Positions 1 through 7,082 are shown, numbered from the stretch's first letter. The stretch is DNA of 12,668 nt from CAYWMP01 sp964459445 (GCA_964459445.1 CAYWMP010000175.1:1-12668); one strand, 5' to 3'. The notes: generated by a model not told the origin, from the sequence alone. Numbers and translations: made by a program.

Positions 1-47
1 CACTGAACACGCGGAACACCTTAGTTTGTCAACGCTCGTCAGATTTG

Positions 48-66
48 TTTGACTCGTTTAGTCAAA
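48..66. promoter_or_regulatory. Operator-like inverted repeat upstream of the crotonase gene
   Basis: A perfect 7-base inverted repeat, TTTGACT, five spacer bases, AGTCAAA. The size and spacing suit a site for a dimeric helix-turn-helix repressor (TetR, GntR or MarR type). It lies about 160 bases before the crotonase start, and no regulator gene is visible in the window. The regulatory role is inference; the symmetry is seen directly. Confidence 0.3.
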
Positions 67-150
67 GAATCGCGGTGTAAGGAGCTAATGACATTTATTT
101 CATTACCAATCTTGACTTGCCTTGAGAGGTCACATTGTGAAATATACATA

Positions 151-164
151 GAGCCTTTGCAAAA
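151..164 (+). repeat. Solitary TIR-like motif upstream of the crotonase gene
   Basis: The motif GAGCCTTTGCAAAA matches the left end of the MITE-like element at 1087 (GAGACCTTTGCAAAA) apart from one missing base. It has the same orientation as that left end. It therefore looks like a remnant end of the same insertion family, left on the other side of the crotonase gene. A chance match of 14 bases cannot be excluded without counting copies in the genome. Confidence 0.45.
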
Positions 165-225
165 CTATGAAAAGAGCCTATTGACGAAGAACAACAATCG
201 ACAACCTTCAATAATGGAGAAAAAA

Positions 226-1083
226 ATGTCTGAACCAGTTGTGTTATATCAGGCCGACGATAGGATCGGTAGAATTACACTCAATCGTCCCGAGGTGCTT
301 AATGCCATTAACGGCGAACTGCCCAAAGCCCTTCAGGCGGCCGTGGAGGAGGCCAATAGGGACGATTCCGTCCATGTGATTGTCCTTTCAGGTGCCGGCA
401 AAGCCTTCTGTGCCGGATATGATCTCACCCATTATGCGGAAGCTACCGGTTCCGATGACATCACACAGAAAATGCCCTGGGATCCTATGAAAGACTACGC
501 CTTCATGATGCCGAACACCGAATGCTTCATGAGCCTGTGGCGATCCTACAAGCCGGTAATCTGCAAGGTACACGGATACGCTGTTGCCGGAGGCAGCGAC
601 ATTGCCCTATGTTCCGACCTTATCGTGATGGCGGATGACGCCCGCATTGGATATATGCCTGTGCGTGTATGGGGCTGCCCGACCACTGCCATGTGGGTCT
701 ATCGGCTCGGGCCGGAGATGGCCAAGCGTATGCTATTTACCGGGGACAAAATCGACGGCAAAGAAGCAGCGCGGATTGGACTCATTTACAAATCGGTGCC
801 GAAGGCTGAGCTGGATGAATTTGTCCAAAACCTCGCCGACCGTATTGCAACCGTTCCCAATAATCAGCTTATGATGCAAAAGCTCATGATTAACCAAGCC
901 CTGGAAAATATGGGATTACGAAATACACAGATGATCGCTACCGTGTTCGACGGCATCACCCGCCACTCACCCGAAGGGATGGCTTTTAAGCACCGTTCGG
1001 AAGAGGTTGGTTGGAAACAGGCAGTCAAGGAGCGGGATGAGGGGACATTTGATTGGACTAGGGGGGAGCCCATTAAAAAATAG
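226..1083 (+). CDS. Enoyl-CoA hydratase/isomerase (crotonase) family protein
   Basis: A 285-residue single-domain crotonase fold protein, the usual size for the family, expected to act on an acyl-CoA thioester in the cytoplasm. The oxyanion-hole segments are recognisable as GAGKAFCAGYDL (56-67) and HGYAVAGGSDIAL (116-128). Where classical enoyl-CoA hydratases carry two catalytic glutamates, this protein has Asp125 in the first place and a Val/Arg stretch (MPVRVWG, 144-150) around the second. It should therefore not be assumed to be a 2-enoyl-CoA hydratase. I recall the RVWGCPTTAMW signature from a crotonase subgroup often annotated simply as enoyl-CoA hydratase. The ATG at 226 is chosen because GGAG lies six bases before it; an in-frame ATG at 214 and open frame back to 49 lack such support. 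The gene stands alone on this strand, flanked by TIR-like motifs. The family is sure, the reaction is not. Confidence 0.9.
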   Translation: MSEPVVLYQADDRIGRITLNRPEVLNAINGELPKALQAAVEEANRDDSVHVIVLSGAGKAFCAGYDLTHYAEATGSDDITQKMPWDPMKDYAFMMPNTECFMSLWRSYKPVICKVHGYAVAGGSDIALCSDLIVMADDARIGYMPVRVWGCPTTAMWVYRLGPEMAKRMLFTGDKIDGKEAARIGLIYKSVPKAELDEFVQNLADRIATVPNNQLMMQKLMINQALENMGLRNTQMIATVFDGITRHSPEGMAFKHRSEEVGWKQAVKERDEGTFDWTRGEPIKK

Positions 1084-1086
1084 TTA

Positions 1087-1228
1087 GAGACCTTTGCAAA
1101 AAATCCCCTTTTGCCCAATCTCTTCTTCAGACTCGGATTTCAATCCTCAAAATACTTCGAGTATTCCTGTGGTTAAAATCCTCGTCTTTATTGAGCTTGA
1201 ACAAAATTGAACATTTTGCAAAGGTTTC
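1087..1228. mobile_element. MITE-like element with terminal inverted repeats
   Basis: The left end GAGACCTTTGCAAAA (1087-1101) and the reverse complement of the right end (1214-1228) agree at 14 of 15 positions. The 142 bases between have no coding capacity. They contain a central hairpin, AATACT-TCG-AGTATT (1151-1165), inside wider imperfect arms (about 1130-1140 and 1175-1186). Short length, terminal inverted repeats and absence of a transposase fit a non-autonomous miniature element mobilised in trans, probably by an IS with the same ends. The element begins three bases after the crotonase stop, so its hairpin may also affect that gene's 3' end. No clear target-site duplication was identified. 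Confidence 0.6.
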
Positions 1229-1344
1229 AGTTTCTTAAATTCATCGCTAAAGAGGGCAATAAGCGGAGTTCAGTTGTGAAATAGGTGAGCCTTAATTCAA
1301 CTCGATAATTTGTAATCAAACCAGAGTCTTCACTAACAGTGGGC

Positions 1345-1374
1345 TTGACTCGAGGGCGATTACAGATTTAAAAT
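1345..1374 (+). promoter_or_regulatory. Sigma70-like promoter for the 64-residue membrane protein
   Basis: TTGACT at 1345-1350 and TAAAAT at 1369-1374 each match the sigma70 consensus hexamers at five of six positions, with an 18-base spacer. Transcription would begin near 1381, giving a leader of about 40 bases before the ATG at 1422. Of the stretch 1084-1421, the MITE-like element fills the first part and this promoter the last; nothing else was recognised between them. Confidence 0.5.
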
Positions 1375-1421
1375 TGTAGGATTATTGATTTTATCCTTAA
1401 GAAACAAAGGGGGCCCAGGCT

Positions 1422-1616
1422 ATGTTGGCATTATTGTTCATTCTTTTAGTCACCGGGCTAAGTATACTCATAAGCTATTACAGTAGTGAAGAGGTAACCT
1501 GGTTCACCTATTTTGCAGGTTCCGTGGCGGGTTTATTTGTAAGCGGGATCATACTTGAGATCTATAATAAGAGAAGAAGAAAAAAAGAAGAAGAAGAGGA
1601 AAGAAATAGACCCTAG
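1422..1616 (+). CDS. Small two-helix membrane protein with a charged tail
   Basis: A 64-residue protein of no family I recognise. Two hydrophobic segments are visible, about 1-20 (LALLFILLVTGLSILISYY) and 27-47, joined by a short acidic/aromatic turn (SSEEVTW). The C-terminal tail (about 49-64) is almost entirely Arg, Lys and Glu. The positive cluster after the second helix suggests both ends are cytoplasmic, with a hairpin in the inner membrane. The start is supported by an A/G-rich ribosome binding site (AAAGGGGG) 8 bases upstream and by a well-placed promoter. The design resembles small DUF1049/LapA-like membrane proteins, but that comparison rests on general layout only. Its stop lies two bases from the convergent end of the next gene, with no terminator between them. 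Confidence 0.7.
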   Translation: MLALLFILLVTGLSILISYYSSEEVTWFTYFAGSVAGLFVSGIILEIYNKRRRKKEEEEERNRP

Positions 1617-1618
1617 GC

Positions 1619-3097
1619 CTAGAGGCCCTCGAACCACTCTTCCATGGTTGGAGGCGGCTTCACCAGCTTGGTGAAAGGCATCAATTCACAGAGAGCCGTT
1701 ATTTCAACTCCCCCATGAATAACCGAGACCGGCCTATCTGAAGATACAACGATCACGATGAGGTCTTCACGTCCCGCCGTGAAACGAAGCGCTGAATTAA
1801 ATCTTGCACCTCTCGCCCTATCCTCCCCCGGCACAGATTGACCATCCAAAAGGCAGGCAAATCGATGAAGGCGACAGTCCATCCCTATTTGCAAAGCACC
1901 GTCCACCTTTGACAGAGAATAAGCGAGTTCTAAGAAGTCATTTTTTTCAAGATCGATTGGGTACCCCAATTTTTGCCCCGGAATATCCAATGGCGGTTCA
2001 TTGAGATCAATGACAAGTGTGCATCCGTGCGCTTCTTCGCTTGCCCGATTTACGATCTCCGAAACAATCTTAAACAGTGTATTGCTTGAGGTAGGGTTTA
2101 TGGGCGCTTCCAAAAGAATCTCTTCCAGATTCACCAGATTTGCCTTTCGATTCGATGAATAGAAACGTCCATCAGAAAAGCTGCACAGGGGCGTACCTGC
2201 TAAACGTAAGAAACCATAGCTTCCCCTGAAATCCATGGTCAGCCTACATTCGGGCATTGTTCCCGTCACGATGCCGACGATATTGAGTCCATCGCAGACG
2301 AGTTTATGATCGGAAGACTCCACCGACTGCAAGAGTTTCCTGACATGTTTGAAATTCCTTAGACTGGGTCGCTCGTGTCGAGGGAATCGGACCAAAAACT
2401 CAAGCTGAGAAAAATCCTGGGGTGCGACGATAACCAGATTCCCTCTCGGCTTTGATCCCTCTTCGACCGTCTTTGATATGGCAAGCGTGGCATCCAAGAT
2501 GGGAACGACCAACACCTTTGTGTCCCACCCCAACATCCGATTGAGTTCATCCAAAATATAGTCGCCAACAGCACGGATTGAATACTCTCTAAGGACATGA
2601 CTCGAACTGCGCGTATAGAGGGCCTCTTCAAAGGCAAAATCGTGTGAGAGGAGAAAGGTCGCGTGTTCCAACCACCTTTCAGTCGGACCCGTCACACATA
2701 CATCCGGATGGTGTTCGGTAAACCACATCTGATAAAAAATAGAGCGCGATCTTCCACCCTGCGAGATGAGCCCTGCCAGTTTCAGGTTTCCCTCAGGATA
2801 GACCTGCCCGGGCAATGTGAAATCCTTTGCATTCGGCGCCTCTAGTCGCCAGTCTTCCGAGTCAAGATACAGTTCTTTCAGTATGGGTTCATGCCCCTCC
2901 AGCAAACCCTGAGGATCATAAACCCGCATCGGGTCGTTCCGTTTTTCGGCAAAAATTATCGCAGCACGGCTCGGGCCGGAGAATTTCGTCAGTCCTTCAG
3001 CCAGTCCATCGAGCAGATGAAATAGACACAGGTTTTTGGCGGAATCATTTAGCATGCGCTTTATCCGTTTGGTTTGGGAGCATTTCACCAAACTCAT
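1619..3097 (-). CDS. Protein with divergent diadenylate cyclase (DisA_N/DAC) domain
   Basis: A 492-residue soluble protein. The C-terminal part (about 385-470) aligns by eye with the DAC domain, which makes cyclic di-AMP from two ATP. The DGA motif is at 399-401, the segment equivalent to GTRHRTA is GARFNSA at 430-436, and SSD at 452-454 stands where DisA has SEE. The nucleotide-contacting Arg and a hydroxyl residue are kept, but the central His-Arg is Phe-Asn. The N-terminal 380 residues, with KFSGPSRAAIIFA (38-50) and RVYDPQGLLEGHEP (58-71), resemble the sensor region of the DACNV class as I recall it. The helix-hairpin DNA-binding part of true DisA is absent. The ATG at 3097 has no good ribosome binding site; an in-frame ATG at 3055, preceded by GGATAAAG, is an alternative. 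It lies 73 bases after the LytTR regulator on the same strand, so co-transcription is plausible. Activity is uncertain. Confidence 0.75.
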   Translation of the reverse strand: MSLVKCSQTKRIKRMLNDSAKNLCLFHLLDGLAEGLTKFSGPSRAAIIFAEKRNDPMRVYDPQGLLEGHEPILKELYLDSEDWRLEAPNAKDFTLPGQVYPEGNLKLAGLISQGGRSRSIFYQMWFTEHHPDVCVTGPTERWLEHATFLLSHDFAFEEALYTRSSSHVLREYSIRAVGDYILDELNRMLGWDTKVLVVPILDATLAISKTVEEGSKPRGNLVIVAPQDFSQLEFLVRFPRHERPSLRNFKHVRKLLQSVESSDHKLVCDGLNIVGIVTGTMPECRLTMDFRGSYGFLRLAGTPLCSFSDGRFYSSNRKANLVNLEEILLEAPINPTSSNTLFKIVSEIVNRASEEAHGCTLVIDLNEPPLDIPGQKLGYPIDLEKNDFLELAYSLSKVDGALQIGMDCRLHRFACLLDGQSVPGEDRARGARFNSALRFTAGREDLIVIVVSSDRPVSVIHGGVEITALCELMPFTKLVKPPPTMEEWFEGL

Positions 3098-3170
3098 AAC
3101 AAATTAGACGGTACTTTATCAACTGCTTGAGATAGGCACACTTGCGAGGCGAGCGAATTTTTGAGGATTC

Positions 3171-3938
3171 TCACATTTGCCGGAAAAGGTGGGTATATGT
3201 TCTGCTAACAGTGAGGGGTTCCGGCAGGTCTTTAAGCTTGATAAGGCTCCGTCCCGTGAGGGAACGGCTCACTTTTGCGATTTGACCGGCATTGACAATT
3301 GTCCCCCGGTGGATGCGCCAGAATTGATCGGGGTCAAGTTCCTGTTCCAAACCCTTAATGGGCTTCCTTATGAGTGACTCTCCGTCTTTGGTCATCACTA
3401 TCGTATATTTGTCCCCGGCCTTGAAATAATAGACTTCTTCGACCGGGATAAGCCTTATACCATCACCATGTTGGACCTTTAACCAGCGCAGATATTCGGA
3501 CGGTTTTTTTATCTCTAAGCTGGAAAGAACCTGCTCCAGTGTTTTGGATAATTCGGTCGGTTGTTGCGGAGTCTCGCTAATCCTCTCTTTAAGACGTTTT
3601 ATCGTCTTGCCGAGTCTTTTTTCGGTAACGGGTTTCAACAAATAGTCTACTGCCTCATTCTCGAAGGCCTTAATTGCATATTGGTCATAGGCGGTGATGA
3701 AAACAACGTGGCAAGCACCTGAAATCTTTTTAGCCACCTGAATTCCTGAAAGGCCCGGCATTCTGATATCGAGAAAAGCGATATCCGGATTGTGCTTCTC
3801 AATCAGTTCGGCAGCCTGAATGCCATTTTCCGCTTCACCACAGATGCCAAGATCCGGCCAACCTTTTTTGAGTTGGGACTTCAGATGAATACGAAGCTGC
3901 TCTTCATCATCTGCGATGATTGCCTTGACCTGATTCAT
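3171..3938 (-). CDS. LytTR-family response regulator
   Basis: A 255-residue two-domain regulator. The receiver domain (about 1-120) has the acidic pair Asp10-Asp11, the phosphoacceptor Asp57 (FLDIRMPG), Thr82 and Lys102 (YLLKPV), so every residue of the phosphorylation site is present. The C-terminal LytTR DNA-binding domain (about 148-255) shows the family patterns YFKAGDKYT and FWRIHRGTIVN. Such proteins bind paired direct repeats upstream of targets, often envelope or secretion genes. The ATG at 3938 is preferred because GAGG lies six bases before it. A TTG at 3950 would add four residues. The gene overlaps the end of the kinase gene by 32 bases, which indicates translational coupling and a cognate pair. 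Confidence 0.93.
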   Translation of the reverse strand: MNQVKAIIADDEEQLRIHLKSQLKKGWPDLGICGEAENGIQAAELIEKHNPDIAFLDIRMPGLSGIQVAKKISGACHVVFITAYDQYAIKAFENEAVDYLLKPVTEKRLGKTIKRLKERISETPQQPTELSKTLEQVLSSLEIKKPSEYLRWLKVQHGDGIRLIPVEEVYYFKAGDKYTIVMTKDGESLIRKPIKGLEQELDPDQFWRIHRGTIVNAGQIAKVSRSLTGRSLIKLKDLPEPLTVSRTYTHLFRQM

Positions 3939-4989
3939 TGGGTACCTCAATAACCGCTTTCAATCCCGAAGGTTCATTCTCTTCCAACATGAGCCGGGCC
4001 TGCCCGGCATACAACGATTCCAAACGGTCTTTTATATTCTTAAGACCCATTCCTTGATCGCTGTTCGCATGGAGTCCCATACCGGTGTCGGACACCTCAA
4101 CCCTGATGCGGCCCTTTTCGTTCTCCACCCTTATTGTGATTGCACCCCCCTCTATCTTGGGTTCAATCCCGTGCTTGATGGCGTTTTCCACAAGGGGCTG
4201 TATGAGCATAGGGGGAAACGGCAGGTCTCCAACCGAGTCCGAGGCATCCAGTTTGAAAAGCAACCGGTCTCCCATCCGAACTTTGAATATCTTCAGATAG
4301 TCCTCAATCAATTCCATCTCCTGACCCACCGTTGAAGAATCTTCCCTTGTTTTTGAAAGGGAAGTCCTCAAATAGCGGGTCAGGGACCTTAGCATGGATT
4401 TCCCTTTTTCCGAATCAGAGTCCAGCAAGCTCAAAATGTTAGATAAACTGTTGAAGAGAAAATGGGGCTCTATCTGTGCCTGGAGCAATCGAAGATTGGC
4501 TTCTATGGCCTCTTTTTCACTGGTGAGTCGTTTGATCCGTTCCTCCTGCAACCTGTTCTCAGCCTCAGTCACCTTGGACTGAATAGAGAAAAAGTAGCTT
4601 ATGAGGGAACCGACCACGATACTCCCAATCATGATCTTCATAAAGAGACCATAATGTTGCAGGAAGAATAAGATTGGGACGCTCATGATGACCGATCCCA
4701 TGAGCAAACCCGTGATGACCCCCATGACCATTCCTGCTCCATCCAGAAGGACGTGTCCAAACCAGGCCTGGGGTTTTAAGATGTAATGACCTCCCATAAT
4801 TAGAGAACAACAGGAGAGTCCGATGCATTGGCTAAAGACGAAATTCCTATAAAAGCCATTGGGGCCGAAACCGGGAGTACCAAAATCAACTGCAGTCAGA
4901 AATAGGGCGATTACGGTATCCACCACCGCTGTAATGAGCATGCCCTTATAATAGTTCTTGGAACTCCATCTGTTTGTGATATCGGTCAT
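3907..4989 (-). CDS. LytS/YehU-type sensor histidine kinase
   Basis: A 360-residue inner-membrane kinase partnered with the overlapping LytTR regulator. The N-terminal 140 residues hold at least four hydrophobic segments (about 17-34, 50-70, 79-110 and 117-135) with no large periplasmic domain, so it may sense a signal in or near the membrane. A charged coiled segment (about 138-168) leads to the His_kinase block QIEPHFLFNSLSNIL, with phosphoacceptor His176. The HATPase region follows with the N box QPLVENAIKHG (Asn269), DTGMGL (301-306) and GMGLKNIKDRL (from 313). All motifs of an active kinase are present. The open frame extends to 5109, but the first 40 residues of that version are not membrane-like. 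The ATG at 4989, after a purine-rich GGGAAAGAAG, gives a normal N-terminus. Confidence 0.9.
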   Translation of the reverse strand: MTDITNRWSSKNYYKGMLITAVVDTVIALFLTAVDFGTPGFGPNGFYRNFVFSQCIGLSCCSLIMGGHYILKPQAWFGHVLLDGAGMVMGVITGLLMGSVIMSVPILFFLQHYGLFMKIMIGSIVVGSLISYFFSIQSKVTEAENRLQEERIKRLTSEKEAIEANLRLLQAQIEPHFLFNSLSNILSLLDSDSEKGKSMLRSLTRYLRTSLSKTREDSSTVGQEMELIEDYLKIFKVRMGDRLLFKLDASDSVGDLPFPPMLIQPLVENAIKHGIEPKIEGGAITIRVENEKGRIRVEVSDTGMGLHANSDQGMGLKNIKDRLESLYAGQARLMLEENEPSGLKAVIEVPNESGQGNHRR

Positions 4990-5056
4990 CTTCTTTCCCA
5001 GATTATCATCGAATCCACTTAAACGGCAAGAATCCTTCGACAGCCCATGGTAGCAT

Positions 5057-5085
5057 CCTATATCGATTGAACCCGAATTTCGCAA
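5057..5085 (-). promoter_or_regulatory. Possible promoter for the kinase-regulator genes
   Basis: On the minus strand TTGCGA (5085-5080) and TATAGG (5062-5057) lie 17 bases apart. Each matches the sigma70 consensus at four of six positions. Transcription from here would start near 5050 and give a leader of about 60 bases before the chosen kinase start at 4989. That start choice also places the promoter outside the coding region. This is a weak match. Confidence 0.3.
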
Positions 5086-5096
5086 GGTTGGGGGTA

Positions 5097-5116
5097 GGGG
5101 ACCGTTCACGGTCCCC
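5097..5116. repeat. Perfect hairpin upstream of the kinase gene
   Basis: An uninterrupted 8-base stem, GGGGACCG and CGGTCCCC, with the four-base loop TTCA. It lies just upstream of the possible kinase promoter. No run of T follows on either strand, so it is not a classical intrinsic terminator. It could be a protein-binding palindrome, an mRNA 3' end stabiliser or part of a dispersed palindromic repeat. Confidence 0.5.
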
Positions 5117-5141
5117 CATCCTTACTTATTGTCACCAACTT

Positions 5142-5159
5142 GGGAGCCTAAAGGCTCCC
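5142..5159. repeat. Second perfect hairpin in the same intergenic region
   Basis: A 7-base stem, GGGAGCC and GGCTCCC, closes on the loop TAAA. It lies 25 bases from the hairpin at 5097-5116, and its sequence differs while its size is similar. Both stand in the 252 bases between the kinase start and the preceding 65-residue membrane protein gene. No T-run follows, so the role is unclear. Confidence 0.5.
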
Positions 5160-5231
5160 CTATCCGCAAGTGCTTAAGATTATCCGATTATCCTCTACGA
5201 ATTTGCCAGTGGCATTTTGGGACTGATACTG

Positions 5232-5253
5232 AAAAAAAGCATCAGGCTTGCTT
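5232..5253 (-). terminator. Weak intrinsic terminator overlapping the 65-residue protein gene
   Basis: Read on the minus strand, a 5-base stem (AAGCA with TGCTT) and a 7-base loop run straight into seven T in total at the end of the gene, overlapping its last codons and stop. The stem is short and A/T-containing, so termination may be partial. Read-through into the kinase genes is possible. Confidence 0.35.
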
Positions 5254-5439
5254 GCGGAATCGGTTGAGAAAACGAGGCAACTGCCACAGGAACAAACCGG
5301 ATATCGCTAATAAGGGAAAGACAACAATATATGTAAACCATTGGAAATGATCACCATAGACGAAAGTCCCAAGAAAGCCCGAAGCCACGAGATGAATGGT
5401 TAGAAAAATTCTGCGCACCCCTCTATTTGATATTTCCAT
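5242..5439 (-). CDS. Small two-helix inner-membrane protein, function unknown
   Basis: A 65-residue protein I cannot assign to a named family. Two hydrophobic segments are seen, about 10-29 (IFLTIHLVASGFLGTFVY) and 35-55 (FTYIVVFPLLAISGLFLW). They are joined by a short loop with Asp-His-Phe, and basic residues lie at both ends, giving a hairpin topology with cytoplasmic termini. His15 in the first helix and His33 in the loop could be ligands for a metal or heme, but this is speculative. The ATG at 5439 is chosen because GGAGG lies eight bases upstream; the open frame to 5478 lacks one. It follows the beta-barrel gene by 172 bases on the same strand, so it may be the last gene of that run or an independent unit. 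Confidence 0.7.
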   Translation of the reverse strand: MEISNRGVRRIFLTIHLVASGFLGTFVYGDHFQWFTYIVVFPLLAISGLFLWQLPRFLNRFRKQA

Positions 5440-5611
5440 TGCATCTCTCCTCCAACAATTTAGCTTCCAAACGCTCATTTGTTTCTTGCAATGAGATCGC
5501 CAAACATGACTTCATCACTCTAAAGAGATTTGAGAGGTCATTTCCCCCAATTCTCCATCATTTTCTGGAAAGTTGATGCTTCTTCGCAAGATTCAGTCCC
5601 CGTGATAAGTC

Positions 5612-6973
5612 CTAAAAGAAATACTCCAACCCTATCATCCACTGTATATCCAAGATGCTCCCGAACTCAGTATCCCCACTCCCGGCGTTGACAGTCCCGA
5701 TGGAAAAAAGCTGAACGTGGTCTCCAATGTAATAGTCGACAATGGATATGAACTGCCCGGAGCCGTCGTCAATATTCTGTGTCCACCGAAGCGTGAGATT
5801 GAGCACATCCTGAATATCGTTATGAAGGTATTGAAACATGATATAGTTGCGCCTTAACAACCTGAGCTTGGGATCGGCGGTTTGGCTGAGGGTTAGCCTG
5901 GCCAGATCGCTGACTGGGCTTGATAGGAGAAAGGCATCAGCGGCTTTATCCCTAAGCCCAAAGTAGGCCTCAGCTTCGCCATCCGTGTATCCGGGGCCGT
6001 TGTAAAGGTATTCTATGGCAAAGGTGGGGCCTGACTCCAGGGTATAGGACCCACCAAGCAGGAGGGTTGCCTTGAGCGAAGTCTCATCATCCTTAATCGT
6101 CTCCATAGAGATCCCGAAAGGGTTATCTGCTTCAGCAGGATAAAGGGCATTTGTTCCTTGGGAGAAGGACCCTTCACCGTATAACAACAGGGCATCTGTG
6201 GCCGTCCAACCCCCGAAGGCTCCCAGCCTTGGCCTGTCGCCTACCTGGCGGGACAGAATCAGGCTGAAGTAGCTTTCATAGCCTGTGTAGTCCATTTTTA
6301 AGGCATAGGTTTCCTCGAAATCAAAGAATCGAAATTCCTGTCTCCCCTGATCCACATTGGCGATAAACGAAAGCGTCCAAGGCATGCCCGGCACCCAGAC
6401 AAGACGTGCGAAATCCATTCCGCCTACTTCTCGCTTCGGATTCCTCCTGCCGTTATCCCTAAAAAATGGATTAGATGGCGAAATCAGATAGGATGGTCCC
6501 CATTGGAGATTCTCCCTTCCGTATGAAGCAAAAAGTCCCTCAGTTAGTCTCACCCTGCCGAGCCATTCATTGATAAACCAATCATCGTCAACATCGGAGT
6601 CTCCATCCCGGGGTCCATCCTCCCAGTCGGACCATTCGAGGTTCAACCGAGGTTTGACACTCAGGTCCAACCATCGCCATTCTAATCGGGCATCCGGCCT
6701 TAGTTCTATCTCCGTCTGATGTCTCGGGATCGCAAAAAAAGCATTATCAGGATTCTGAGATGAGTCCGCCATGTCTTGATAGGTGCTAAAAGCCAATGCA
6801 CGTATGTCGTATTCAAAGCCCCCGAGCCATTCGTTAATGATTCCTCGATATCCAGACTTTTCGTCACGCCCGTTTAGGCCTTCCACTTCAGCGGCTGTTG
6901 ATAATCCTGGCCGTAGAGAGAAAGATAAGAGAAGCAAGAATAGCGTGGATTGGAGAACAATGATATATCGCAT
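5612..6973 (-). CDS. Outer-membrane beta-barrel protein of the lipid-export operon
   Basis: A 453-residue secreted protein with a typical signal peptide (residues 1 to about 27, LFLLLLSFSLRPG then STAA). The mature part alternates polar and aromatic residues in short strands throughout and ends in Gly-Leu-Glu-Tyr-Phe-Phe. That terminal aromatic is the usual signal for insertion by the BAM complex. The segment YGRENLQWGPSYLISPSNPF (about 152-171) recalls the conserved Arg/Trp-Gly-Pro turn of Wzi-like and porin-like barrels, but I cannot name the family. There is no plug or TonB box, so it is probably not a TonB-dependent receptor. It follows the LolA-like gene by 109 bases on the same strand. 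In that context it may be the outer-membrane acceptor or exit channel for the cargo. Its start has only a weak purine-rich site (GAAAGAAG), but the signal peptide fixes it. Confidence 0.8.
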   Translation of the reverse strand: MRYIIVLQSTLFLLLLSFSLRPGLSTAAEVEGLNGRDEKSGYRGIINEWLGGFEYDIRALAFSTYQDMADSSQNPDNAFFAIPRHQTEIELRPDARLEWRWLDLSVKPRLNLEWSDWEDGPRDGDSDVDDDWFINEWLGRVRLTEGLFASYGRENLQWGPSYLISPSNPFFRDNGRRNPKREVGGMDFARLVWVPGMPWTLSFIANVDQGRQEFRFFDFEETYALKMDYTGYESYFSLILSRQVGDRPRLGAFGGWTATDALLLYGEGSFSQGTNALYPAEADNPFGISMETIKDDETSLKATLLLGGSYTLESGPTFAIEYLYNGPGYTDGEAEAYFGLRDKAADAFLLSSPVSDLARLTLSQTADPKLRLLRRNYIMFQYLHNDIQDVLNLTLRWTQNIDDGSGQFISIVDYYIGDHVQLFSIGTVNAGSGDTEFGSILDIQWMIGLEYFF

Positions 6974-7082
6974 CTTCTTTCAGTTTCCATTAGGGTCTGT
7001 GATTTCGAGATCTCCTCTTGCAATGGCCGAATACCTTGAGGGCGATCCCCTAGCAGATCAGCCTGTCTTCCATACCGGGTCT

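Noticed and set aside
49..225. N-terminal extension of the crotonase by 59 residues
   Set aside because: The added residues match no part of the crotonase fold, they cover the TIR-like motif at 151, and a good ribosome binding site favours the ATG at 226.
1087..1228. Reading the MITE-like hairpins as a plain intrinsic terminator
   Set aside because: The central stem is A/T-rich with no T-run following, and the matched terminal repeats are better explained by an insertion element.
1619..3097. Calling the cyclase-like protein DisA
   Set aside because: The DAC domain is at the C-terminus rather than the N-terminus, the DNA-binding helix-hairpin-helix region is missing and the RHR motif is altered.
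4990..5109. N-terminal extension of the histidine kinase by 40 residues
   Set aside because: The added segment is not membrane-like and runs through the possible promoter and part of a hairpin; the ATG at 4989 gives a normal start just before the first helix.
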